The notes under the pieces: model-generated
Seen by the model: only the letters and a program-made list of their open reading frames with translations
The model's database searches: none
Told to the model about the DNA's origin: nothing
Shown: positions 18,810-28,451 of the stretch, in pieces
How positions within the stretch are numbered: position 1 is the first letter of the stretch
How the letters are laid out: each line of letters begins with the position of its first letter
NCBI RefSeq assembly: GCF_014648775.1
Contig: NZ_BMRT01000001.1
Span: forward strand, 992,001-1,056,000
DNA length: 64,000 nucleotides
From: Streptomyces abikoensis
Lineage (GTDB): Bacteria > Actinomycetota > Actinomycetes > Streptomycetales > Streptomycetaceae
Direction of reading: 5' to 3'
Made by a program: the position numbers and the translations under genes

Positions 18810-20807
18810 TCACTTGACGAGCTCCAGGACGGGTATGCCCGGCACCTCCATCCCGAAGGTCTGGGCGTAGAGGGAGAGTTCCGCCTCCAGCGCGCGCACG
18901 ATGTTGCGCTGCTCACGGAGGCCGTGGCCCTCGCCCTCGAACGCGAGGTACGCGTGCGGCACGCCCCTGCCCTCGACCGCCGCCAGGAACCGCTCCCCCT
19001 GCTCGGGCGGGCAGACCGGGTCCTCCAGGCCCTGGAGCAGCAGGAAGGCCGCGGTGAGCCGGTCCGCCCGGGATATCGGCGAGCGCTCCCGGTAGCGGTC
19101 GGGGACGTCGGCGAGCGGGCCGACCAGGTACTCCGGATAACGCGACTCCAGGTCATGGGTGCCGCCCGCCGCCATGGCCGACAGATCCAGCACCGGGAAG
19201 CAGATGGCCCCGCAGGCGTAGAGGTCCGAGGACACCAGCGAGGCGGCCGTCGTCCAGCCGCCCGCGCTGCCGCCGCGTATCGCCAGCCGGGCCCGGTCGG
19301 CGCCGCCCTCCTCGGCCAGCGCCTCCGCGACGGCCGCGCAGTCCTCCACGTCCACCACGCCCCACCGCTCCCTGATCCGGTCGCGGTAGGCCCGCCCGTA
19401 GCCGGTGGACCCGCCGTAGTTGACCTGGACGACGCCGATGCCCCGCGAGGTGAAGTAGGCGATCTCCAGATCGAGCACCAGCGGCGCCCGCCCGGTGGGC
19501 CCGCCGTGCGCCCACACCACGAACGGCGGCGCCTGATCGGCGGGTGCCGTGTAATCCGGGCTGTGCGGCGGATAGACGTGGGCGTGGACGTCCCGCCCGC
19601 CCGGCCCGGTGAAGGTGCGGATGAGGGGCTCGGGGTAGTAGGCCGGGTCCACCGCGTCCCGGTGCCGGGCGCCGATCGCGCGGGCCCTGCCCGTACGGAC
19701 GTCGAGCTCCACCACCTCGTAGCCGCTGCGCGGGCTGGCGGCCACGCCCACGACCCGCGAGCCGTCCGCCGCCAGGGTCGCGGCCCACTCCGTCCACGGC
19801 CCGGCGGCGTCCACCAGCTCCCCGGTGTCGGGGTCGAGGATCCCCAGCCGCTGGGCGCCCCGGCCGTGGACGACGGCCACCAGCCCACCGGCCAGCGGGG
19901 CGAACCAGCTCAGCCCCGGCCGCCACAGCGCCCCCGCGAACTCCTCCTCGCGCGGGCAGAGGTTGACGCCCTCCCCCGTCTCCGGGTCCACCCGGTACGG
20001 ATTCCACCACCCCGTACGGTCGGTCACCGCCAGCAGCGACCCGTCGTGCGCCCACTCCACCTGGGCGACGGCCTCCGTCGCGCCGCCCAGCACCGTCCGC
20101 GCGCCCGTCAGCAGGGCACCGCCCGCGCCCTCCGTGACCTCGGCGACCTTCAGCTCCGTGCCCTCCCAGGGCATCCGGGGGTGGTCCCAGGCGAGCCACG
20201 CCGCCCGCAGGCCGTCCGGGGAGAGCCGGGGCCCGGTGACGAAACGGCTGTCGTCACCGGTGAGCTCGCGCACCGCCGCGCGCTCCTCGGCGGCCGAGCC
20301 GTCCAACGGCACGGCGGCTATCAGCCGCCGCAGCCGGTCCGGCCCCTCCCCGGTGAACTCCTCCAGCACGCACCACACTTCGCCGCGCTCCGGCAGCAGC
20401 ACCGGATCCGCCCAGCGCAGACCGCCACCCACGGACGACACCGGCGTCAGCGGCCGGGGCCCGCCGCCGGCCGGGCCGTCCGGCTCCCACACGTACAGCC
20501 GCTGGTCCGCGAAGTGGACGAAGACCACCAGCGGCCCGCCGGACCGGCGGGGCACGGCCGCCCAGGGGCGGCCGCCGTACTCCATGACCCGGCTGCGGAC
20601 GTTCCACGGCGCGGCCAGGGCCGGGCCCTCCTCGCCGCCGGAGCGCCGGCGCACCAGGGTCGACCGGCCGCCCTCCGCCGGACAGGAGGTCACCCACCAC
20701 ACTTCGTCACCGACCGTGCCCACGAACTCCGGCCGGCCGTCGTGCGCCGCGGCGAGCGCGGCGTCGATCGGGGACCGCCAGGCTCCGTAGGGCGCCGTGG
20801 ACACCAT
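18810..20807 (-). CDS. S9 family (prolyl oligopeptidase-like) serine peptidase
   Basis: 665 residues. The N-terminal ~400 residues are a beta-propeller (repeats such as VEWAHDGSLLAVTDRTG); the C-terminal alpha/beta-hydrolase has the nucleophile in RGGSAGGWTT near residue 513, the Asp in LEDPVCPP and the His in GEGHGL. This is the acylaminoacyl-peptidase/dipeptidyl-peptidase arrangement; no signal peptide, so cytoplasmic peptide turnover is likely. ATG 20807 is used because GGGAGG precedes it by ten bases. It converges with the ABC ATPase gene. Confidence 0.92.
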   Translation of the reverse strand: MVSTAPYGAWRSPIDAALAAAHDGRPEFVGTVGDEVWWVTSCPAEGGRSTLVRRRSGGEEGPALAAPWNVRSRVMEYGGRPWAAVPRRSGGPLVVFVHFADQRLYVWEPDGPAGGGPRPLTPVSSVGGGLRWADPVLLPERGEVWCVLEEFTGEGPDRLRRLIAAVPLDGSAAEERAAVRELTGDDSRFVTGPRLSPDGLRAAWLAWDHPRMPWEGTELKVAEVTEGAGGALLTGARTVLGGATEAVAQVEWAHDGSLLAVTDRTGWWNPYRVDPETGEGVNLCPREEEFAGALWRPGLSWFAPLAGGLVAVVHGRGAQRLGILDPDTGELVDAAGPWTEWAATLAADGSRVVGVAASPRSGYEVVELDVRTGRARAIGARHRDAVDPAYYPEPLIRTFTGPGGRDVHAHVYPPHSPDYTAPADQAPPFVVWAHGGPTGRAPLVLDLEIAYFTSRGIGVVQVNYGGSTGYGRAYRDRIRERWGVVDVEDCAAVAEALAEEGGADRARLAIRGGSAGGWTTAASLVSSDLYACGAICFPVLDLSAMAAGGTHDLESRYPEYLVGPLADVPDRYRERSPISRADRLTAAFLLLQGLEDPVCPPEQGERFLAAVEGRGVPHAYLAFEGEGHGLREQRNIVRALEAELSLYAQTFGMEVPGIPVLELVK

Positions 20808-20845
20808 GATTGCTACGCCTCCCAAGTAAAGTGATCCGAACTCGC

Positions 20846-20885
20846 TGTGCTCATGTGCTCATGTGCTCATGTGCTCATGTGCTCA
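20846..20885. repeat. octanucleotide tandem repeat, five units
   Basis: TGTGCTCA is repeated five times without interruption. It covers the last codons and stop of the M20 peptidase gene (ending at 20875) and the sequence just after it. Eight is not a multiple of three, so gain or loss of units inside the gene would change the C-terminal residues and the stop position. Confidence 0.9.
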
Positions 20886-22305
20886 TCAAGAAGTGGTCGA
20901 GGACCCGGACGCCGAAGTGCAGCGCCTCGACGGGCACCCGCTCGTCGACGCCGTGGAACATCGCCTGGTAGTCGAAGCCGGCCGGCAGCCGCACCGGTGA
21001 GAAGCCGTAGCCGACGATGCCAAGCCGGGAGAACTGCTTGGCGTCGGTGCCGCCCGACATGCAGAAGGGCACCACGTGCCCCTCCGGGTCGAACGCCTCG
21101 ATCGCCGCACGCATCCGCTCGAACACCGGGGCGTCCACCGGCGCCTGGAGGGCGACCTCCCCGTGGTAGTGCTCCCACTCCACGTCGGGCCCGGTGAGCC
21201 GGTCCATCGTGGTGCGGAACTCCTCCGCGCCGCCCGGCACCGTCCGCCCGTCGACGAAGCCGACGGCGACCCCGGGGATGACGTTGACCTTGTAACCGGC
21301 GTCCAGCATGGTCGGGTTGGCGCTGTTGCGCACCGTAGCGGCCACCAGCGCGGCCGCCTTGCCGAGCTTGCCCAGCAGCTCGTCCAGGTCCAGGCCGGGG
21401 GCGTCCACGTCGACGCTGATGCCCTGCACGGCCGCGATCTCCCGCAGCGCGGCCCGGACCGTCGGCGTGAGCCGCACCGGCCAGCGGTACTCCCCGATCC
21501 GGGCGATCGCCGCGGACAGATTGACCACCGCGTTCCGCGGGTTGATCTTCGAGCCGTGCCCGGCGGTGCCCCGCGCGGTCAGCTTCACCCAGGCGGAGCC
21601 GCGCTCCCCCGCGCCCACCGGATACAGCCGCAGCCCCCCGTCGGCGTGGAAGGTGTACCCGCCGGACTCGCTGATCCCCGTCGTGCAGCCCTCGAAGAGC
21701 ACGGCGTGCTCATCGGCGAGGAAGCCCGCGCCGGGCACCCCGCTGTCCTCCTCGTCGGCGGTGAAGGCCAGCACGATGTCACGCGGGGGGCGCACCCCGG
21801 CCCGGGCCCAGGCGCGGACGACGGCCAGGACCATCGCGTCCATGTTCTTCATGTCTATGGCGCCCCGGCCCCACACCACCCCGTCCCGGACCTCCCCCGA
21901 GAAGGGGTGGACGGTCCAGTCGGCGGGCTCCGCCGGGACCACGTCCAGATGGCCGTGGACCAGCAGGGCCTCCGCGCCCCGATCGCGGCCGGGCACGCGC
22001 GCGACCACATTGGTGCGGCCGGGATCCCGCTCCAGCAGCACCGGCTCGATGCCCACTTCGGCCAGCCGCTGGGCGACGTACTCGGCGGCCGGCCGCTCCC
22101 GGCAGTCGCCACCGCCCCGGTTGGTGGTGTCGATACGGATGAGGTCCGAGGTGAAGCTCACCACCTCGGCCAGCGCCCGCTCGTCGATTCTCTCGACACC
22201 GTCTCTGTCGATACCGCCTCTGTCGATACCGTCCGTCCGCACGCCCGGCGGCCCGGACCCCGGACCCTGCCCCCCGTCGCCCCCGTGCGTCTCCTCAGCA
22301 GCCAT
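20875..22305 (-). CDS. M20 family metallopeptidase
   Basis: 476 residues. The di-zinc motifs are intact: HGHLDVVPAE, the GAIDMKNMDA segment, FTADEEDSG with the catalytic Glu pair, and MSGGTDAKQF near the end, giving an M20/M25/M40 peptidase or deacylase of the dipeptidase type. ATG 22305 has GGAGGA five bases upstream. Residues ~25-45 (GIDRGGIDRDGVERIDE) come from a short tandem duplication with the unit CTGTCGATACCG on the plus strand. The C-terminus FLMST lies in the octanucleotide repeat. Confidence 0.92.
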   Translation of the reverse strand: MAAEETHGGDGGQGPGSGPPGVRTDGIDRGGIDRDGVERIDERALAEVVSFTSDLIRIDTTNRGGGDCRERPAAEYVAQRLAEVGIEPVLLERDPGRTNVVARVPGRDRGAEALLVHGHLDVVPAEPADWTVHPFSGEVRDGVVWGRGAIDMKNMDAMVLAVVRAWARAGVRPPRDIVLAFTADEEDSGVPGAGFLADEHAVLFEGCTTGISESGGYTFHADGGLRLYPVGAGERGSAWVKLTARGTAGHGSKINPRNAVVNLSAAIARIGEYRWPVRLTPTVRAALREIAAVQGISVDVDAPGLDLDELLGKLGKAAALVAATVRNSANPTMLDAGYKVNVIPGVAVGFVDGRTVPGGAEEFRTTMDRLTGPDVEWEHYHGEVALQAPVDAPVFERMRAAIEAFDPEGHVVPFCMSGGTDAKQFSRLGIVGYGFSPVRLPAGFDYQAMFHGVDERVPVEALHFGVRVLDHFLMST

Positions 22306-22513
22306 ACCGCTCCTCCACCGCGACCGGCGCGAGCGCCGTGACGCCCTGGAGCGGCGGATTGCCTCGTCCATGACGATCGTCACCGGCCACCGGCACTATC
22401 AGCACACCGTATGCGCCGGTGGCCGGGGAATCGGGCAGGCCCTCGCCCGCCCGCGCCCCGTTCACCCGGACGCCGGTGGCCGCCGTGGTGCCCGCCGAGA
22501 TCAGGATCTTCAT
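22295..22513 (-). CDS. possible small protein upstream of the M20 peptidase
   Basis: 72 residues from ATG 22513, preceded by GAGG, ending in a TGA that overlaps the M20 start by eleven bases. Third codon positions are mostly G or C as in real genes here, and the arrangement would allow translational coupling. It contains YGVLIVPVAGDDRHG but no domain I recognise and no membrane segment. It may instead be an untranslated leader. Confidence 0.35.
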   Translation of the reverse strand: MKILISAGTTAATGVRVNGARAGEGLPDSPATGAYGVLIVPVAGDDRHGRGNPPLQGVTALAPVAVEERYGC

Positions 22514-22619
22514 GCCTCGTCACGTTACGCGTCCGCGAACACCCCGACCAGGCCTGTGGATAACTCCGGCCGTCCGTACCGGCACAGCCGACGCGGGCAG
22601 CTCAGCCGGCACGGCCCGC

Positions 22620-23363
22620 TCAGCCGTCGCCCCCGGCCGGCGCCTCCGCGCGGCCCGCCACGAACCAGCGGGACGGCAGCACGACCCGCCTGCCGTCCGT
22701 GTGGAAGCCGGTCATGACGAGCTCCGTCTCCCCCTCGTCGAGGATCGCGAGCCCGGCCCCGCGCAGCAGCGCGGCCACCTCGCCGCCGGACGCGGCGGCC
22801 GGCCGCAGGTCGTGGGCGAAGACCCGCCGGACCTTCTCCGCCGTGCCGCCGGAGGCCCCGGCCGCCTCCGCGATGACGTCCTTCGCGGCCGGTTCGAGCT
22901 CCACCACGAACGCGCGGCCCCGCGCGCCGACGAGCTCCGCGACCGCCGCCGCGACGGCCGGCCGGTCCCCGGGATCGCTCTGGTGGATGACCGCCCGCAG
23001 GTACACATGGCTGTCGCCCAGGCGCTCGTGGAGGGCCCGGACCGCCGCCGTGTCCACCAGGTCCAGCCGCTCGTACGCGGCGAGCCCCTCCGGGTCCGCG
23101 CGGCGGGCGTGCTCCACCGCCGCCCGGGACAGGTCGACGCCGATCGCGCGCGGGAAGTGCCCGGCCAGCCAGCGGGTCCGGGTGCCGTTGCCGCAGCCCA
23201 GGTCGACGACGGGCAGCGGGAGTTCCCCGGGGAGCGCGAGCAGCGCCGGATGCGCCTCGGCGGCGGATTCCGGGGCCGAGTCCCAGATCACCTCGCCCGG
23301 CGCGCCGGAGGAGGCGCCCCAGAAGCCCTCCCACGCGTTCAAGTAGCGTTCCGTCACACTCAT
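22620..23363 (-). CDS. class I SAM-dependent methyltransferase
   Basis: 247 residues. Motif I is VVDLGCGNGTRTRWLAG near residue 52, followed by IGVDLSRAAVEHAR and the helix-strand pattern of the Rossmann fold. The start (MSVTERYLNAWEGFWG) overlaps the phosphatase stop as ATGA, so the two are translationally coupled. The substrate is unknown; its fixed link to a PAS/SpoIIE phosphatase is the only contextual clue. Confidence 0.85.
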   Translation of the reverse strand: MSVTERYLNAWEGFWGASSGAPGEVIWDSAPESAAEAHPALLALPGELPLPVVDLGCGNGTRTRWLAGHFPRAIGVDLSRAAVEHARRADPEGLAAYERLDLVDTAAVRALHERLGDSHVYLRAVIHQSDPGDRPAVAAAVAELVGARGRAFVVELEPAAKDVIAEAAGASGGTAEKVRRVFAHDLRPAAASGGEVAALLRGAGLAILDEGETELVMTGFHTDGRRVVLPSRWFVAGRAEAPAGGDG

Positions 23364-25699
23364 GGGCGCACCAGCGGCATCTCGAACCACACCGTCTTTC
23401 CCCGTCCCGAGTGACTGGCGCCCCATTCGCGCGCCAGTGCACTCACTACCCGCAGCCCGCGCCCGTATTCGTCCTCCTCTCCGGTACTCAGCAGCGCCGG
23501 CAGCGTGTGGTCGTCGTCCGTGACCTCGCACAGCAGCACGTCCGTGCGCACCAGCCGCAGCCCCACCCGGCCGGTGCGGGCGTGCCGCACGGCGTTGCCG
23601 ACGACCTCCCCGGCGAGGACCTCCGCCGTCGCCGCCGCCTCGTCCAGGCCCCAGGCGGCCAGCCGCTCGCGCACCAGCCGCCGGGCGCGGGGCGCCTCGT
23701 GGAGCTCGGGCGCCAGCTCCCACTCGGCCACATGGGCGGGCGGGACGCCGTTGAGGCGGGCCATGAGCAGGGCCACGTCGTCGTCGCGGCCGCCACGGGT
23801 GTTGAGGGCGCGGATGATGGTGTCGCAGGCGTCGTCCATGGAAGCGGCGGGGTGGGCGGCGGACTCGCACAGCGCGGCCAGGCCCGCGCCGATGTCCTGC
23901 CCGCGCACCTCCACCAGGCCGTCGGTGCACAGCACCAGCCGGTCCCCGGGGGCCACCTCGACCGTCACCGTCTCGAAGGGCACCCCGCCCACGCCGATGG
24001 GTGCTCCGGTGGGCAGTTCCAGCAGCCGGCTGCGCCCGTCCTCGGCGCGGACGAGCACCGGCGGGATGTGCCCGGCGTTGCCGATGGTGAGCTCGGAGCG
24101 GATGGGGTCGTAGACGGCGTAGAGGCAGGTGGCCAGGTAGTGCTCGCCGAGCCGCTGCGCGAGGTCGTCGAGGCGGCGCAGCAGTTGCCCGGGCGGCAGG
24201 TCGAGGGCCGCCATGGTCTGCACGGCGGTGCGCAGCTGGCCCATCATGGCGGCGGAGTGGAGGCCGTGGCCCATGACGTCGCCGACGACGAGGGCGGTGC
24301 GGGAGCCGGGGAGCTTGACGCTGTCGAACCAGTCGCCGCCGACCCGGCCGAGGCGGGTGCCGGGCAGGTAGCGGGTGGCGGTGTCGCAGCCCGGCATGCG
24401 CGGGGTGAGCTGCGGCAGCATGCTGTCCTGGAGGGTGTCGGCGACGTTCTCCTGGTGGGTGTACATCCGGGCGTTGTCGAGGACGAGCCCGGCGCGGGCG
24501 GCGAGTTCGGCGCCGGTGGTGCGGTCCATGTCGTCGAAGGGCGCGCGGTCGGCGCGGCGCAGGAGCACCATGAAGCCGAGGACGACGTTCCGGGCCTTGA
24601 GGGGCACGACGAGCAGGGAGCGCTCGTTGATCAGGGGCCGCAGGTCCCGCTTCTCGAACTGGGCGGAGATCCGGTCCCCGAGCTCCTCGCCGATCCGGGG
24701 GATGAGGACGGGCTCGCCGGTGACCATGCACCGGAAGAACGGGGTGTGCTCGGGGAAGGCGATGGCCTCGCCGACGGGGACGGTGTCGTCCCAGCGGCCG
24801 GGCTCGTCGTTGTGCTCGACCCAGACGCGGTGCCAGACGGTGGTGACGTCGGGCGGGCCGTCGGGGAAGCCCTCGCCGGCGAGGACGGCGGCGCGCAGGT
24901 GCGTCCCGGCGAAGTCCGCGAAGCGGGGCACGGCCGCGCTGGTGACCTCGCGGATGGTGCGTTCGAGGTCCAGGGAGGTGCCGATGCTGCCGCTGACCTC
25001 GTTGAGGAACTCCAGGCGTTCGCGCACGGCGGCGTGTTCGAGGTCGGGTAAGGACGATGCCGAGTCGCCGGCGGTGTCTCTGCCGGGCTCCCCGCCCGTG
25101 GCCGCCCGCGCCGCCCGGGCGTGCCGGTACCGGCGCTCGGCGCGCCGGGGCACGCCCCAGTCCGGGGTGACGGGCACCTGGCGGAGCCGGTTGAACTCCA
25201 GGACCGGGTAGCCCAGTTCCAGGATCTGGGAGACGATGCGCCCGCTGGTCGCGGGGCCCATGGCGGGCAGGATGTCGGGGAGGCGGCGGGCGAGCTCCTC
25301 GGCGTCAGGGAAGGCGGTGTGCGGGGCGAATCCGGGCGCGGCCGCCTCCCGGCCGCCGGGATCGCCCTCGGCGGCCAGCACGAGGAGCCGTGCGGGGCCG
25401 CAGCCCACGAGGGGGTAGGCCCACCAGAGCACGTCGATCCGGCCGCGCCCGGGGACGTCGCAGCGGGCCCGGCCGGCGCTGGGGTGGCCGGGCAGCCCGG
25501 AGAACGCGCCGCATATGGGCATGAGGTCGCCGGCGGGGCGGCCCAGGGCCGCCTCCTTGCCGTGCCCGAACAGCCGGCTCGCTCCGGAGCTCCAGTGGGT
25601 CACCAGCCCCGTGCCGTCGACCACGGCCACCGCGAGCGGGATCCGCCCGGGGGCGGGCCGTCGCCACGCGGGGGCGGACTCCGGCGTGCCAGGCTCCAT
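23360..25699 (-). CDS. PAS-GAF-SpoIIE phosphatase with C-terminal RsbW-type HATPase
   Basis: 779 residues. Domain order: PAS (residues ~18-60, LAVAVVDGTGLVTHWSSGAS), GAF (~215-375), PP2C/SpoIIE phosphatase with the metal motifs GGDWFDSV and VVGDVMGHG, then a histidine-kinase-like ATPase with the N-box EVVGNAVRHARTG and GRGLRVVSAL. This layout is common in Streptomyces: the phosphatase acts on anti-sigma-factor antagonists and the ATPase can act as an anti-sigma kinase, coupling signals to sigma factors. No membrane segment, so a soluble sensor. ATG 25699 has GGAG nine bases upstream. Confidence 0.92.
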   Translation of the reverse strand: MEPGTPESAPAWRRPAPGRIPLAVAVVDGTGLVTHWSSGASRLFGHGKEAALGRPAGDLMPICGAFSGLPGHPSAGRARCDVPGRGRIDVLWWAYPLVGCGPARLLVLAAEGDPGGREAAAPGFAPHTAFPDAEELARRLPDILPAMGPATSGRIVSQILELGYPVLEFNRLRQVPVTPDWGVPRRAERRYRHARAARAATGGEPGRDTAGDSASSLPDLEHAAVRERLEFLNEVSGSIGTSLDLERTIREVTSAAVPRFADFAGTHLRAAVLAGEGFPDGPPDVTTVWHRVWVEHNDEPGRWDDTVPVGEAIAFPEHTPFFRCMVTGEPVLIPRIGEELGDRISAQFEKRDLRPLINERSLLVVPLKARNVVLGFMVLLRRADRAPFDDMDRTTGAELAARAGLVLDNARMYTHQENVADTLQDSMLPQLTPRMPGCDTATRYLPGTRLGRVGGDWFDSVKLPGSRTALVVGDVMGHGLHSAAMMGQLRTAVQTMAALDLPPGQLLRRLDDLAQRLGEHYLATCLYAVYDPIRSELTIGNAGHIPPVLVRAEDGRSRLLELPTGAPIGVGGVPFETVTVEVAPGDRLVLCTDGLVEVRGQDIGAGLAALCESAAHPAASMDDACDTIIRALNTRGGRDDDVALLMARLNGVPPAHVAEWELAPELHEAPRARRLVRERLAAWGLDEAAATAEVLAGEVVGNAVRHARTGRVGLRLVRTDVLLCEVTDDDHTLPALLSTGEEDEYGRGLRVVSALAREWGASHSGRGKTVWFEMPLVRP

Positions 25700-25846
25700 G
25701 GGCGGTCGCTCCTTCGTACACGTACCCCAGATCTTCGCCACCGTCCTCCACAGTAGGTGCCGGGAGGGAGCGGGGGTGCGGTATTCGGCGAAGAGGCCGC
25801 GCGCCGGGGCGTGTTCGCCGCCGCCGGGGGGCGCGGCCGCGCGCGC

Positions 25847-28240
25847 TCAGTCGGCGTGTCCCAGCAGGAGGTCCCGTTCGGTGCGGCCGCCGCCCGCGAC
25901 CTGGAGGACGGTGGCGACGGGCGGGTAGCCGGCGGCGACGACCGTGTACTCGCCCGCCGAGAGGTCCACGAAGCGGAACGTGCCGTCGGCGCCGGTGATG
26001 GCGGAGTCCACGACGTTGCCCGCGGCGTCCAGCAGGGTGACACGGGCGTCCTCGACGGGCCGGCCGCCGCTGGCCCGTACGGTGCCGCGCAGCACGGCGC
26101 CGCCCGCGAGTTCGATGTCCTGGCGGGTCTCCCGGGCGGACTGGACGCTCACGGGCAGGGCGGCGGGCCGGAAGGCGGGGGCGCTGCACGCGAGGGTGTA
26201 CTCGCCCGCGACGAGTTCGTCGATGACGTAGCCGCCGTCGGGGCCGGTGCGGGTGGAGGCGACGACCTCGCCGTGGACGTTGGTCAGGGTGACGAGGGCC
26301 TCGCGCACCGGGGTGCCGTCGGCGGTGGTGACGGTGCCGGCCAGCCGTCCGGCGCCGCCGAGGACGACGTCGAGCTCGACGGGCCGTTCCCCGACGGTGA
26401 CGGTGACGGCCTGCGGCTGGTGGCCGCCGGCGGCGGCGATCAGGACGTAGCTGCCGGTGCCGGGTGTGCTCAGCGCGTACCGGCCGTCCTCCCCGCTGGC
26501 GCCGCGGCCGATCTGGCGGCCCTGGATGTCGATGAGGGTGAGCGCGGCGCGCGGCACGGTCGTGCCGTCGTGGTGCTGGACGGCGCCGGTCACGGGGATG
26601 CCCGCGACGAAGTGCGGGGGCTCGGTCGGGGGGAGGACGGTGCGCGCGGAGGGGATGGCGGCTTCGGCTGCGTTGTGGGACACCAGTGGTTTCTCTTTCA
26701 GCAGGAAGGCGAGCAAAAAGCCCACGATGAGCACCGGTACGAGGTAGAGGAAGATCCGCGGCATGGCGTCGGCGTAGGCCCGGACGTAGCCGTCGCGCAG
26801 GGGGGCGGGCAGGGCGTGCACCAGCTGGGGGGTGAGGGAGTCCGGGGCCGGGAGGGCGGTGCGGGGCGGCAGTTCGGCGGCGAGGGCGTGTTCGAGGCGG
26901 CGGGCGAAGAGGGTGCCGAGGACGGCCGCGCCGAGCGAGCCGCCGAGCTGCCGGAGGTGGTCGTGGGCGCCGGTGGCGGTGCCGGCGTCGGCGGGGTGCG
27001 CGGAGTTCTGCACGGCCAGGACGAGGACGGGCAGGGCGAGGCCGATGCCGACGCCGAGGATGGCCATCCAGAGGCTGTAGACGAGCCGGCCGGTCTGGAC
27101 GTCCAGGTGGGACAGCAGGTACATGCCCTCGGCGGAGAGCGCGCCGCCGAGGACGGGCAGGAGCTTGTAGTGGCCCGTTCGGCTGGCGAGGTGGCCGGAG
27201 ACGAGCGAGGCGGCGACGATGCCGCCCATCATGGGCAGCATCAGCAGCCCGGACTCGGTGGCCCCCACGCCGTCGACCATCCGCAGGAAGGTGGGCAGGC
27301 AGTCGGCCGCGCCGAAGAGGGCCACCCCGGCGATCACGCCGAGGAGCGTGGTGACGATGAAGACGGAGTCCCGGAAGAGCCGCGGGGGGATGATGGGTTC
27401 GGCGGCGAAGTGCTCGACCATGACGAAGAGCAGGGCGGTGCCGAGCGCGCCGGCGGCCAGGCCGAGGACGGTCCGGGAGGTCCAGTCGTAGGTGGTGCCG
27501 CCCCAGGTGGTGAGCAGTACGGCGCAGGTCGAGCAGGCCGTCAGCAGCAGCGCCCCCAGGACGTCGAAGCGGGCCCGGCGCGTGGGACGGGGCAGGCGGA
27601 GCGCGCCGGCGACGACGGCGAGGGTGAGCAGCCCGACGGGGACGTTGACGTAGAAGCACCAGCGCCAGGACGCCCGGTCGGCGAAGAAGCCGCCGAGCAG
27701 GGGGCCGGCGACGGAGGCGAGTCCGTAGGCGGCGCCGATGGCGCCCATGTGGTGGCCGCGCTCCCGGGGCGGGGCGAGGTCGGCGACGAGGGCCTGGACG
27801 CCGATGAGGAGCCCGCCGGCTCCGACGCCCTGGACGGCGCGGAAGGCGATGAGCTGGTCCATGGTGTGCGACCAGCCGGCGAGGGCGGAGCCGACGACGA
27901 AGACGGCGAGCGCGAAGAGGAAGACGGTCTTGCGGCCCCGGAGGTCGCCCAGCTTGCCGTAGAGGGGGAGGGTGACGGTGGCGGTCAGCAGATGGGCGGT
28001 GACCGCCCAGGACATCCGGTCGAGGCCGTGCAGCTCCCCGGCGATCCTCGGCAGGGCGGTGGCGACGACGGTCTGGTCCAGCGCCGTGAGCAGCAGCGTG
28101 AGCATCAGGGCGGCGAAGACCAGCCGCGTCCGGGCCCGGCCGGGTTCGGGGAGCGGGTCGGCCGGCGCCGGCGGCGAGGGGGGCAGGGTGAGCGTCCTGT
28201 CGCTCTTCTCCAAGGTGGCCTCGAAGGTGGACCCGCCCAC
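25847..28240 (-). CDS. DHA2-type MFS exporter fused to three beta-sandwich repeats
   Basis: 797 residues. Residues ~35-530 are a 14-helix DHA2/EmrB-type drug:H+ antiporter: ALDQTVVATALPRIAGEL in helix 1, GKLGDLRGRK after helix 2, and AVQGVGAGGL. After a basic linker there are three repeats of ~85 residues, each with G-x-V-x-x-x-DG-x-V-x-A-x-V-T-L-x-N/D then DG-x-Y and GEYT, matching carboxypeptidase-regulatory-like (CarboxypepD_reg) domains. These usually sit outside the membrane and bind sugars or proteins. GTG 28240 follows GGGGAG by seven bases. Exported substrate unknown. Confidence 0.88.
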   Translation of the reverse strand: MGGSTFEATLEKSDRTLTLPPSPPAPADPLPEPGRARTRLVFAALMLTLLLTALDQTVVATALPRIAGELHGLDRMSWAVTAHLLTATVTLPLYGKLGDLRGRKTVFLFALAVFVVGSALAGWSHTMDQLIAFRAVQGVGAGGLLIGVQALVADLAPPRERGHHMGAIGAAYGLASVAGPLLGGFFADRASWRWCFYVNVPVGLLTLAVVAGALRLPRPTRRARFDVLGALLLTACSTCAVLLTTWGGTTYDWTSRTVLGLAAGALGTALLFVMVEHFAAEPIIPPRLFRDSVFIVTTLLGVIAGVALFGAADCLPTFLRMVDGVGATESGLLMLPMMGGIVAASLVSGHLASRTGHYKLLPVLGGALSAEGMYLLSHLDVQTGRLVYSLWMAILGVGIGLALPVLVLAVQNSAHPADAGTATGAHDHLRQLGGSLGAAVLGTLFARRLEHALAAELPPRTALPAPDSLTPQLVHALPAPLRDGYVRAYADAMPRIFLYLVPVLIVGFLLAFLLKEKPLVSHNAAEAAIPSARTVLPPTEPPHFVAGIPVTGAVQHHDGTTVPRAALTLIDIQGRQIGRGASGEDGRYALSTPGTGSYVLIAAAGGHQPQAVTVTVGERPVELDVVLGGAGRLAGTVTTADGTPVREALVTLTNVHGEVVASTRTGPDGGYVIDELVAGEYTLACSAPAFRPAALPVSVQSARETRQDIELAGGAVLRGTVRASGGRPVEDARVTLLDAAGNVVDSAITGADGTFRFVDLSAGEYTVVAAGYPPVATVLQVAGGGRTERDLLLGHAD

Positions 28241-28451
28241 GTAACTTCTCCCCTCGTCGCGCCTGCGTTGCCGCCCATTTCTCGCATTACGCGACAACGG
28301 CCAGCAAGCGCGACGATTTGTCGGGGAGCGCCGGGCACGGCACTTTCTGCCGGTCGGAGGCGGTTTGGGCACAGCGGGGCCGGGCCGGGAAAACCACTCG
28401 AACCGGTGAGCCCGGACCGGTCCGGTCCGGGCGGTCCCGTTCGGCCCGCGC

